Of a stretch of 33,803 bases of DNA, positions 14,965 to 22,245 are shown piece after piece. This DNA is from Candidatus Poribacteria bacterium (GTDB taxonomy: Bacteria; Poribacteria; WGA-4E; WGA-3G). The first letter of the stretch is position 1. Every line of letters begins with the position of its first letter. The notes under the pieces are model-generated. The model worked only from the letters and a program-made list of their open reading frames with translations, had not been told where the DNA came from and made no database searches. The stretch covers positions 1 through 33,803 of the forward strand of contig PYIY01000122.1 of the NCBI GenBank assembly GCA_003635195.1, written 5' to 3'. The translations under genes were made by a program, and so were the position numbers.

Positions 14965-15822
14965 ATGCGCAATACGCTACTTGAACCCCGCACAAAAATT
15001 TTGACGATGCTCATCGCTGGCTGTCTTGTCATTCTACTGGATAGTCCGACTGCTTTGCTCGTCTGTTTTCTCAGTAGCCTCACGTTGATCGCCCTGTCGG
15101 GACCGACGTGGCGGCAGATCGGTCTGCTTTGCGCGTTCCTCTTTTTTACAACGTGGGGACTCATTTACAGTCAAGCGATTTTCTATAACGAATTTCCGCG
15201 CACCGCGCTATTTACGCTCGTGCCACCGGAGTTTCCGCTTATTGGGAAGATGACAGGCGGGATTCGGGTCTATCGGGAGGGACTATTCCACGGGATTATC
15301 CAATCTCTCCGTTTCAACACGACACTTAGCATCGGGTGTTTCATCGTCTGGACGACGCAACCCCGGGACCTGCTCCTCGCGTTGGCGCAGTTACGCGTGC
15401 CTGCGACGCTGGCTTTTATGGTGACGACAGCGTTACATTTTATTCCGGTCGTTGCGAATGAGGCATCGGCTGTGTTTCGGTCGCAGCGGTTGAGGGGGTT
15501 CCGTTATCTTCGGCTCAATCTACTTGCTACGTGTCGCGGTGTTATCAATAGTTTTCGTCCTATTCTGGCGGGAAATATTCGGCACGCGACACATCTCGGT
15601 GAATCCGTTGAGAGTCGCGGGTTCTCACCGGAGACAGCAGGACAACGGACTTCGCTACGGACCCTGAAGATGGGGGTGTGGGATTTTGGGCTTCTTGCGG
15701 TGTTGTCTGTCTGTTTAATCAGTATCGTTGGGTTGAAACTGCTCTATTTCTTTTATGCGAACGGGTTGTATTACGCGTCATGGTTGCGGCACGTATACAC
15801 CTTTACGCGCGAGGTTTTATAA
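14965..15822 (+). CDS. ecfT: Energy-coupling factor transporter transmembrane protein EcfT (CbiQ-like)
   Basis: The 285-residue protein is an integral membrane subunit of ECF-type ABC importers, which couples the ATPases to a vitamin- or metal-binding S component. It has several hydrophobic helices (about 14-44, 50-72, 118-132, 148-165, 232-256). The two coupling-helix signatures are SQRLRGF (173-179) and ESVESRGF (213-220), matching the paired A-R-G motifs of EcfT. The ATG at 14965 follows GGAAG at 9 bases; an in-frame TTG at 14944 is possible but less likely. No EcfA ATPase or S component adjoins, so its substrate is unknown and it must share ATPases encoded elsewhere. Confidence 0.9.
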   Translation: MRNTLLEPRTKILTMLIAGCLVILLDSPTALLVCFLSSLTLIALSGPTWRQIGLLCAFLFFTTWGLIYSQAIFYNEFPRTALFTLVPPEFPLIGKMTGGIRVYREGLFHGIIQSLRFNTTLSIGCFIVWTTQPRDLLLALAQLRVPATLAFMVTTALHFIPVVANEASAVFRSQRLRGFRYLRLNLLATCRGVINSFRPILAGNIRHATHLGESVESRGFSPETAGQRTSLRTLKMGVWDFGLLAVLSVCLISIVGLKLLYFFYANGLYYASWLRHVYTFTREVL

Positions 15823-15975
15823 TTGGCTATCGGTTTCCATCAGCAGTCAGTTTTCAGAGTTATCAGTTGCCAGTTTGCCTCGCAGTGAGAGTTAAAGAGG
15901 TTTGCTGTTACTTGAACAGTAACCTCAACTATCACAAGGATCCTCTTAACCGACAACCAACAACCAACAACCATT
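15823..15975. repeat. Intergenic repeat-rich stretch between convergent genes
   Basis: It contains ATTGGCT and AGCAGTCAG words also found at 6302-6320, TTATCAGTT-type words like those in the inverted repeat at 32252-32329, a short hairpin (GTTACT-TGAAC-AGTAAC), and a tandem CAACAAC tract near 15958-15972. No gene is seen. Confidence 0.5.
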
Positions 15976-16497
15976 TCACCGTCCAACTTCCCATGCAAGA
16001 TGTTGCAATTCCGGTCCGATCAATTTTTCCCATGCGAGTTGCACAGCCGCGGTTGACCCCGGTGTAGAGATCACCACTTTTCCGCGATAGACACCCGCCG
16101 TTGCTCTTGATAGCATCGCCGCTGCGCCGACTTGATCATAACTGAACATCCGAAAGAGTTCACCAAATCCGGGGAGCGTCTTTTCCAACTTGCGATTGAG
16201 AATATCGAAGGTCGTGTCGCGTGGAGCAATGCCGGTACCGCCGTTGAATAAGATGACTTGTGCGTCGCTTTCTGCCATTTTATCTAATACTGCTGCGACT
16301 TGATCGGGTTCATCTTTTATGATTTGATAGGCAGCGACGCTGTTTCCGTCTGCGGCGAGTTGCTCGCGTAGGAACGCAGCGTTTTTGTCTGTTTCTGGTG
16401 TGCGGGTATCACTGACGGTAACAATCGCGACGGCGACAGGTCCCTCTTCGGTCGCCATTTCTCGGTGTTGTTGTGTACTTGTAGAAGTTGTTGACAT
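15976..16497 (-). CDS. moaB: MoaB/MogA-family molybdenum cofactor protein
   Basis: The 173-residue protein is a single MoCF-binding domain. It has the start [11 protein letters not shown] (22-32), the pterin/phosphate loop [14 protein letters not shown] (85-98) and the conserved [25 protein letters not shown] block (108-131). Family members bind molybdopterin and, in the MogA type, adenylate it for metal insertion. The N-terminal 18 residues are a Ser/Thr/Gln-rich extension. ATG at 16497 has AAAGGA at about 7 bases. It lies 16 bp downstream of the PCMT-like gene and is probably co-transcribed; no other cofactor-synthesis gene is present. Confidence 0.9.
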   Translation of the reverse strand: MSTTSTSTQQHREMATEEGPVAVAIVTVSDTRTPETDKNAAFLREQLAADGNSVAAYQIIKDEPDQVAAVLDKMAESDAQVILFNGGTGIAPRDTTFDILNRKLEKTLPGFGELFRMFSYDQVGAAAMLSRATAGVYRGKVVISTPGSTAAVQLAWEKLIGPELQHLAWEVGR

Positions 16498-16513
16498 TAC
16501 TATTTCCTTTCAA

Positions 16514-17713
16514 TTATCTGAATTTAAAATCGTTCGTCAAAGAAAATTTTAGCGTTGCGTATGGACGTTTATCAATATAATACTGCGGTTCCGTATCACC
16601 TGACTCAGTGGAATTAATAAGTTCAACATGATAGTCTGTGATTCTCGGTTCCCCAAGCTCTACCCACGCCTCTACTCCTTTGATGACCCGTTCCACGAGC
16701 TGTGGATTGCCGTACACATCCATATGTTTTCCAACCTTAGAATCATATACGGATTGTGGGACATATAAAGCAGGCAATTCCTTATCCAGCAGGACAGGAT
16801 GCATGCCGCGTTGCCCCTTATATTCTCCGAGCATCTGCATCGGTACGCCGTTTAGACGGAGCCAGAAAGCGCAATCGGTTCCAAAACTTGTAGGCAATGG
16901 AACTGATGTCGGTTCGCTTTGCAATAACGCCGCGATTACCGGCTCCCAAGGCGGTTCCAGCACATCTTCAGAGGCGGATCTGAAGCTGCCTTGCAGGTTC
17001 ATGAAACCCGCCCAACGCGTGAATTTCCCTGTCAATTTATTGCCCTGCTTGTGCAACCGGAGAATTGGGTCTCCTACGCCGCCTGTCTTAAGTGGCATCA
17101 CTAAAATCCCACCTTCTGTCAACGACTGACCCCACGCCGGCGGAATATCAGGTGCACCCACTGTAACGATGATCCGATCAAAGGTTTCCCCCTGCCATCC
17201 AAATCCGCCATCACCGGCTTTCAGATTGACACGGTTGAATCCAATGGAACGCAGATGGCTTCGAGCCTTCTCCACCAAATCCGTTTGGAGATCAATAGAG
17301 TAGACGAGGCTATCATCTCCGACGCTGAATGCAATCAGTCCGGCATTCCACCCACTCCCCGTTCCAACCTCCAAGACTTTAAGTCCGTGAGCCAGTTCGA
17401 GGTCAGCCAGCATCTCAAAAATAAGCCCGGGTTGAGACGCTGCGCTATGTGGTTTCTCTCGAATCATCAAGCCCCTATCAAAATAAATGGTTTCCAGCTG
17501 CCTTGCTGTCGGTTTTGGTGATTCGACTTGAACAATCCCGTCCGGTGCCTCGTGATCGTAATATTGTTCAATGAAGCGGTGGCGCGGCACATTAAAAAGC
17601 ACCTGTCTCAACCAATCACGATCAAGTTGAAGATCACGTCTCTTTGCTAAAATCGTGTATAGACGCTCTATGTGAGATTGAAGCGTCGCATCCATATTGA
17701 CAAGTATATTCAT
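16514..17713 (-). CDS. Protein-L-isoaspartate O-methyltransferase-like protein with C-terminal extension
   Basis: The N-terminal two-thirds is a PCMT-type SAM methyltransferase: VLFNVPRHRFIEQYY (38-52), the substrate loop SAASQPGLIFEML (90-102), motif I VLEVGTGSGWNAG (113-125) and FDRIIVTVGA. PCMTs repair isoaspartyl residues. At about 399 residues it is far longer than repair enzymes (about 210). The extra C-terminal domain has LLDKELPALYVPQSV then YGNPQLVERVIKGVEAWVELGEPRITDYHVEL, as in PCMT-like enzymes proposed to modify peptides. The start is uncertain: ATG at 17713 has a GAGG site rather far upstream, and in-frame ATGs at 17695 and 17803 are alternatives. It is followed closely by moaB. 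Confidence 0.78.
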   Translation of the reverse strand: MNILVNMDATLQSHIERLYTILAKRRDLQLDRDWLRQVLFNVPRHRFIEQYYDHEAPDGIVQVESPKPTARQLETIYFDRGLMIREKPHSAASQPGLIFEMLADLELAHGLKVLEVGTGSGWNAGLIAFSVGDDSLVYSIDLQTDLVEKARSHLRSIGFNRVNLKAGDGGFGWQGETFDRIIVTVGAPDIPPAWGQSLTEGGILVMPLKTGGVGDPILRLHKQGNKLTGKFTRWAGFMNLQGSFRSASEDVLEPPWEPVIAALLQSEPTSVPLPTSFGTDCAFWLRLNGVPMQMLGEYKGQRGMHPVLLDKELPALYVPQSVYDSKVGKHMDVYGNPQLVERVIKGVEAWVELGEPRITDYHVELINSTESGDTEPQYYIDKRPYATLKFSLTNDFKFR

Positions 17714-17876
17714 TGATGATCGGATGTCCTCTACCGGAGTGCTCGGAATGCTTCTGCCGCAGGGACGATGCTCCCTCGCCCAATGAGTAAAAGTTAGGAA
17801 CATGTGCTATTACTGTCAAGGTTTGAAATCTCACCCAATGATAAGCTACAAATGCCAATTAGAGGGCTTGAAATCC

Positions 17877-18839
17877 TCAGAAAAGTGGTATTTGCTCAGC
17901 AGAATTTTGATTTGAGATTGAAATAGGATCTGCTGTTTTGACAAAGGCACGTTCAACAATTTCCTTCGCACCATTGGTGGGATTGAGGCTATGACCTCCC
18001 AACGCAATCAGCGCGGCGTTCCCTTCCGGAGCATTGCCAAGGCAATCGGGATTGAGTACAAAAAGCGGTAAACCCATACTTAGAGCCGTTTTCGCAGCGT
18101 TGAAAGTCCCACTCATTTTGCCTTGAGCATCTCGTTCAGGTCCCGATTCAATGACAATAACTGCTTTAGAGAGTGCACACACAAGTTTGTTTCGTACCAT
18201 TGCGTTGCGCGCAATCCATTTGGTATCTGGATCAAACTGTGAAACCGCGAGGACATCTCGGTCCCAATTGAATTTTTTAAATGCGTTTTTCTGACGCAGT
18301 TGATTGATGCCGTTGGGAAGTACGAGTGTCGTTGTTCCCTCTGCCTCTAACGCACCTAAGTGTGCTTCTGAGTCAACGCCTTTAGCATATCCAGAGACAA
18401 CGTTTATACCTTCGCGCGCAAGATCACCAGCAAGTTTTCTCGCGATACGAATTCCCTTATCTGATACGTTCCGAGCACCAACGATTGAGACACTATCTGA
18501 CAGAAGGCGTTTTGGCTGCCCTTTAACAAATAGGATCGGTGCAAATTCAAGGAGGTGTGGCGGAAAATCTGGGTGCCCGGGATAAACAATATTGGTTCCC
18601 TGTTTTTTGAGTTGATCGTACGCTATAGTTACCCTCTCTCTATCTTCCGCCCGAATTTTTCCATTAAGAATTTTCGCTAATTTTGGAAACTTTGCCGAGA
18701 GATCGCCTTGACTGGACGGTAACATTTCTGGGTTTAGGTTTTCTGCTTCTAATGTTTTAGCAACAGAAACCAGAAGTTTGACCCCTATACCACGCGTATT
18801 AAAGAGCCGAAACCAGAAATAATCTCTATTAATGTTCAT
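17877..18839 (-). CDS. DprA/Smf-like Rossmann protein, ShosA-like partner
   Basis: The 320-residue protein has a helical N-terminal region (1-75). The DprA Rossmann domain follows: SIVGARNVSDKG (118-129), VVSGYAKGVDSEAHLGAL (147-164), TTLVLPNGIN (169-178), WIARNAMVRNKLVCALSKAVIVIES (208-232). DprA normally binds single-stranded DNA and loads RecA. The C-terminal winged-helix domain of competence DprA is absent, replaced by a short tail ending EQIPLF, a possible beta-clamp-binding motif. A PRTase gene lies 48 bp upstream on the same strand. In ShosTA systems a DprA-like antitoxin is paired with a PRTase toxin, and this layout fits. A competence role with a ComF-like partner is the alternative. 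ATG at 18839. Confidence 0.82.
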   Translation of the reverse strand: MNINRDYFWFRLFNTRGIGVKLLVSVAKTLEAENLNPEMLPSSQGDLSAKFPKLAKILNGKIRAEDRERVTIAYDQLKKQGTNIVYPGHPDFPPHLLEFAPILFVKGQPKRLLSDSVSIVGARNVSDKGIRIARKLAGDLAREGINVVSGYAKGVDSEAHLGALEAEGTTTLVLPNGINQLRQKNAFKKFNWDRDVLAVSQFDPDTKWIARNAMVRNKLVCALSKAVIVIESGPERDAQGKMSGTFNAAKTALSMGLPLFVLNPDCLGNAPEGNAALIALGGHSLNPTNGAKEIVERAFVKTADPISISNQNSAEQIPLF

Positions 18840-18887
18840 CTTCTTGTCCTTATTTGGTCAGTTTTAGTAACTCTGCAATTCGTATCT

Positions 18888-19490
18888 TTAATTGCCGCTT
18901 GTCCGTGTTCGGGTAAGTGTTAGAACAAGCACATGTTGAACACCGCCCTGTTCGTAGAGAACTTTGGATACCTCTGTCAAGGTTGTTCCTGATTCATAGA
19001 GGTCATCAACCAACAAAACACATTGATTCTTTAAATCTTGTGACTGGACAACAAACGCTCCGCTGAGTTGTTCGCTCTTACTTTTCACATCTGGCAGATT
19101 CTTAAGAGGAACCGTCCGTTTTACTTTCGTCAGATAATCTGTACGTACCGGCACACTTAGGAGTTTCCCAATTTCTTGTGCGACTTCAGTAACAGGCTGG
19201 AAATCCCTATTTTGATCCGAGGGTGGAATCGGAAGAATCGCCTTCAAATATGGCAGGATCGGATAGCCATCAACAGCAAATTTCTCTCTAATAAAATTGG
19301 CAGCAACCTCTGCTATCGGTTGAATGTTCGTCCTATCATGGCGATATTTCAACTGGAAAACCAATTCGCCAAACTCGGTTCGGTTCGTATCGTATCCTCC
19401 ACCCGGTAGTAGGCGGCTTGATAGTGTGTGAGTATCCAAAGCCCAACCTGCCCGCCAATTGCCGTGAATCTCTCGTGGATTAATATTCAT
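18888..19490 (-). CDS. ComF-like phosphoribosyltransferase, ShosT-like
   Basis: The 200-residue protein is a PRTase with the PRPP loop CVLLVDDLYESGTTLTEV (157-174, Asp162-Asp163 and SGTT). An N-terminal block (NWRAGWALDTHTLSS, then TNRTEFGELVFQLKYR) differs from ComFC, which starts with a zinc-binding Cys4 motif; no such cysteines occur here. This N-terminal type is what I associate with ShosT-like toxins paired with DprA-like antitoxins. The start chosen is ATG at 19490: it begins the recognisable domain, and a 44-codon upstream frame stops there in an ATGA overlap. The frame is also open to ATG 19571, adding a WD40-like stub. The DprA-like gene follows by 48 bp. Confidence 0.8.
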   Translation of the reverse strand: MNINPREIHGNWRAGWALDTHTLSSRLLPGGGYDTNRTEFGELVFQLKYRHDRTNIQPIAEVAANFIREKFAVDGYPILPYLKAILPIPPSDQNRDFQPVTEVAQEIGKLLSVPVRTDYLTKVKRTVPLKNLPDVKSKSEQLSGAFVVQSQDLKNQCVLLVDDLYESGTTLTEVSKVLYEQGGVQHVLVLTLTRTRTSGN

Positions 19491-19571
19491 TCGTATATGT
19501 GAGTTATGAGGCGCAAGATCCCATAAAAGGACGGTGCCGTCGTCGCCTCCGGTTGCGATTGTTCCGCCCAT
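19485..19571 (-). other. WD40-like stub in frame with the PRTase
   Basis: In the PRTase frame the 27 codons before ATG 19490 read GGTIATGGDDGTVLLWDLAP plus a short tail. This is a near-perfect last blade of a WD40 repeat (GxDDGTVxLWDL). An in-frame TAA lies 8 codons before the ATG at 19571, so only this single blade remains. It is either a remnant of a WD40 gene that once ended here or a short N-terminal extension of the PRTase. Confidence 0.6.
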
Positions 19572-19621
19572 TTCATGAAACTGCTCAATGTTTTAACACA
19601 ACGAGATTCTTTTTTCGCCAT
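19487..19621 (-). CDS. Possible 44-codon upstream ORF overlapping the PRTase start (ATGA)
   Basis: ATG at 19621 opens a frame starting MAKKESRCVKTLSSFMKWAE and stopping at TGA 19487-19489, which overlaps the PRTase ATG as ATGA. A GAGAG-like site precedes it by about 7 bases. The overlap is typical of translational coupling, but the same bases in another frame encode the WD40-like stub, so this frame may be chance. The product is basic at the start, with no recognised domain. Confidence 0.3.
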   Translation of the reverse strand: MAKKESRCVKTLSSFMKWAEQSQPEATTAPSFYGILRLITHIYE

Positions 19622-19650
19622 TTATACTCTCTTTCCCTTGTTGTGAAGTA

Positions 19651-19679
19651 AGTTTACCGTGTTTTGTAATATAGATCAA
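19651..19679 (-). promoter_or_regulatory. Possible promoter of the PRTase-DprA pair
   Basis: On the minus strand TTGATC (19679-19674) and TAAACT (19656-19651) are separated by exactly 17 bp, upstream of both candidate starts (19621 and 19571). The match to sigma-70 consensus is moderate. Confidence 0.35.
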
Positions 19680-19765
19680 CCGAATTTCACAGTGCTAAGA
19701 TCACGCGAATTAAACCAAGGGTTACAAATCCGGTACGGAAAAAAAGAAGCGTGCAGGTCTGAATA

Positions 19766-19792
19766 CTAAAAGATTTTTCGCAGAAAAATCGT
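19766..19792 (-). terminator. Probable terminator of the double-vWA gene
   Basis: Just past the stop of the vWA gene (minus strand), an 8-bp perfect stem (GATTTTTC, 19772-19779 with 19783-19790) has a 3-base loop and is followed on that strand by TTTTAG. The stem is AT-rich, so strength is uncertain. Confidence 0.5.
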
Positions 19793-19805
19793 ACTGGCAA
19801 CTAAT

Positions 19806-22010
19806 CTACTGATTCGGATAGGTTTTGCTGAGATGTTTCGGCATTGTGAAGAAGATGCCGCCCGTCTGTTCTACGAGGGTCTTCTGAAAATCTGCCGCTC
19901 TCGGATGACCGATAACATAAGCGCGGACACCCAACGACTGACATACCTCAAGCGCACGTTCCGGTGGATACTTGCCAGTTGTCGGTTCATCTGTCAGGAT
20001 GAGCAGAATTCGGCTGGCGTACGGACTGAATTTCACCTTCGGAAGCCCTTCCACAATTGCGTCAATCAGGTGTTCGTCACCACCGAACGGGTCTTCCATA
20101 TAATGCGCTAACATTGTCTCGTGCAGCGGCATCTGTGTAACGACCGCACCGTTGATAACCTTGATCGCATCTTTCGCTTCCGCGAAACGGATAAGCCCAA
20201 TCCGATACTTGATAGGGAGAATGTCTAACCTACCGATAAGCGTACTGAGACCAAGCATAATGGCTTCAGATTTCCCGCCCATACTCCGACTGTAATCGAG
20301 CATGATAACGATATCCACAAAAGTTCCAAATCCCTTTTCAGGCGATGCGCCGGGTGTCCCACCGGCGTAGACATTCAATTTATTTTTTTCGCTCCGGACG
20401 GTGTACATCCGCCTGCTACCCCGGTCATTTATAAGCCATCTATTCCCGCGCTGTTGCGTCATTGCGTTGAAGTTTTCGGTAAGCCCCCAACTTTCGGGAA
20501 AGATACCGGCATAGACGTTGAGTCTGTCTCCCGCTTTTCGGACCGTGTAGGTGTGTCCATTTGAATAATCCGTAATCACCCACAAATCACCTTTTTCTCT
20601 TTCCCAGACCTTGGCATTATTAAATAGACTTCCGCCCATGGATAAAGATATTCCGTTTTCTTTGAAGACACGTTCCAATTTCTTTGCGGGTATATCGCCG
20701 TCTTCGAGCTCCACCTCGAATTTCGATTCCATGCTGAATAGCAATTGCCCGCCGCTGCGACGAATATCTTTAACGATGTCTCGAAAGACTTTGATGAATG
20801 CACTATTGCCGGCGTGCGTGCTTGGGAGCGAAGTTGCGCCGCCAACACCTCCCGGAATCTGTTGCCAGAGTCCACCTGTCTCTTCCGCGAGTCGTGGCTG
20901 AAACGGTTCAGGGTGCCCAAGAATATTGACACGGATCTCTTGCAGTTGATATTCCTTAATAGCCTTCTCCCGCATCATTTCATACGAACCCTCTTTCTTA
21001 AAAGCCGTCGATGCCGGTTCATCGGTGACGAGGACGATAAATTTATCGGCATCGGCATGAAAGTCGATCCGGTGAAGTGTGTCTACTAAAGCGTCAAGCG
21101 CGTGTTCATTACCGCTGAGCGTAGCTTTTTGCATCCGTCTCCGTAGCACCGCAACATCGGGTAATAAGGAGCGGACTTCGAGTCTTTGCCCTTCATGTCG
21201 CACACTGAATTCAGACATACCGAGGTGATACTCCAAATTGACGAGATCAAACGCGTCAGTTAAAGCATACAGGTTCGCTGCGACTTGCTGGATGTTGTCC
21301 CGCATACTCGCGCTGGTGTCGAGTACAAAGACGACGTTTACCTTGTCGAGTTCTCGTGTTGCGATGATATGGTCAGCAATGTTTTTAAGTGCGTCAGCGA
21401 ACGGGTTTGTGCTATCTCCTTTGCCGGTGCCTTCACCTTCACCGTCGCCATCGCCGTCCCCGATCATGCCGACGTCGGAAGTCCCTGTGGATTCGAGTTT
21501 ATGAAAACCGTAGGCACCATCGCCTTTAACGCGTTGCCGCGGGCTATTGACACCTTCACCAGCAGTTGTTTTAAAAGGATTCGCCACAGATTCATGAATC
21601 GGTGTGGATCGGCTATTGAGTGCGCGTGCGTCTGTCGTTATGTCAGGAAGTGCGGTCTCTGTATCCGATACAGATTTCGTTGCACTATGGAGCAGTTCTG
21701 CCTCAGATTGTCGAACAGTTTCATTAATTAAATTGGCGGAGGCAGCCAAGTCTAAATGCCTTTGGCTCGACTCAGTAGACGGATCTGTCTGCTGTGGTAC
21801 CCGTAGTTTCTTCGGTGGTGGCGGTTTGAGTCTGCGGCGCTGTTTTGGTGCCGCTTTCGGGTTTATCAAATCCGCAGCGATCACGTCTTCAATACCGGTT
21901 GGCCTTTGGACATAGAAGGAGAACGTAAAGACAATAGCAAGGCAGAGATGAACAATACCTGCAAAAAGTAGTGCGCGTATAGAGCGATTTCGCTTTTGGG
22001 AACGGTTCAT
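19806..22010 (-). CDS. Membrane-anchored protein with two von Willebrand factor A domains
   Basis: The 734-residue protein starts with a basic N-terminus and one membrane helix (about 11-33), then Pro/Lys-rich sequence (APKQRRRLKPPPPKK), an arrangement like TonB. A low-complexity linker (GDGDGDGEGEGTGKGD, 185-199) follows. The first vWA domain (about 222-415) has a MIDAS DTSASM (231-236), a SGNEHALDAL threonine-site region and LVTDEP. Between the domains is a duplicated unit (about 476-502 and 523-550) with W-x-I-x-D, YTVR and LNVYAG. The second vWA (about 565-725) has DYSRSM (572-577) and LILTDEP. The bulk should face the periplasm and bind a ligand through a metal. Function unknown. ATG at 22010 follows GGAG at 8 bases. 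Confidence 0.85.
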   Translation of the reverse strand: MNRSQKRNRSIRALLFAGIVHLCLAIVFTFSFYVQRPTGIEDVIAADLINPKAAPKQRRRLKPPPPKKLRVPQQTDPSTESSQRHLDLAASANLINETVRQSEAELLHSATKSVSDTETALPDITTDARALNSRSTPIHESVANPFKTTAGEGVNSPRQRVKGDGAYGFHKLESTGTSDVGMIGDGDGDGEGEGTGKGDSTNPFADALKNIADHIIATRELDKVNVVFVLDTSASMRDNIQQVAANLYALTDAFDLVNLEYHLGMSEFSVRHEGQRLEVRSLLPDVAVLRRRMQKATLSGNEHALDALVDTLHRIDFHADADKFIVLVTDEPASTAFKKEGSYEMMREKAIKEYQLQEIRVNILGHPEPFQPRLAEETGGLWQQIPGGVGGATSLPSTHAGNSAFIKVFRDIVKDIRRSGGQLLFSMESKFEVELEDGDIPAKKLERVFKENGISLSMGGSLFNNAKVWEREKGDLWVITDYSNGHTYTVRKAGDRLNVYAGIFPESWGLTENFNAMTQQRGNRWLINDRGSRRMYTVRSEKNKLNVYAGGTPGASPEKGFGTFVDIVIMLDYSRSMGGKSEAIMLGLSTLIGRLDILPIKYRIGLIRFAEAKDAIKVINGAVVTQMPLHETMLAHYMEDPFGGDEHLIDAIVEGLPKVKFSPYASRILLILTDEPTTGKYPPERALEVCQSLGVRAYVIGHPRAADFQKTLVEQTGGIFFTMPKHLSKTYPNQ

Positions 22011-22150
22011 AATATTTTCTCCATTTTAATCCAATGACTGATAGTAGACCCATCTACACATTGACATTGTATGCAAGTCAAAAGCAATTTCTGTGCCAAT
22101 CCGAGGGATACCGTACTGGCGGGTTCACGGCAAAATTTAGAGCAAGCACT

Positions 22151-22197
22151 GCACGAAATAGGGCATTTTTTATATCCGCTTGCACGAAATAGGGCAT
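22151..22197. repeat. Short direct repeat GCACGAAATAGGGCAT
   Basis: The 16-mer occurs at 22151-22166 and again at 22182-22197 in the gap between the vWA and TolB-like genes. Only two copies are seen. Meaning unknown; it may be a regulatory site pair upstream of the vWA gene or a duplication scar. The rest of this 235-bp gap shows no gene. Confidence 0.6.
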
Positions 22198-22245
22198 GAT
22201 AATCCAAGTTGGCGACTATAACTTTTTAGGTAGCAACTTCAGTGC

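Noticed and set aside
21440..21470. Short-period GC repeat (possible microsatellite)
   Set aside because: It encodes the Gly/Asp/Glu linker of the vWA protein and is explained as low-complexity coding sequence.
22007..22207. 66-residue frame on the minus strand before the vWA gene
   Set aside because: No ribosome site or recognisable protein; it contains the direct repeat and looks like chance.
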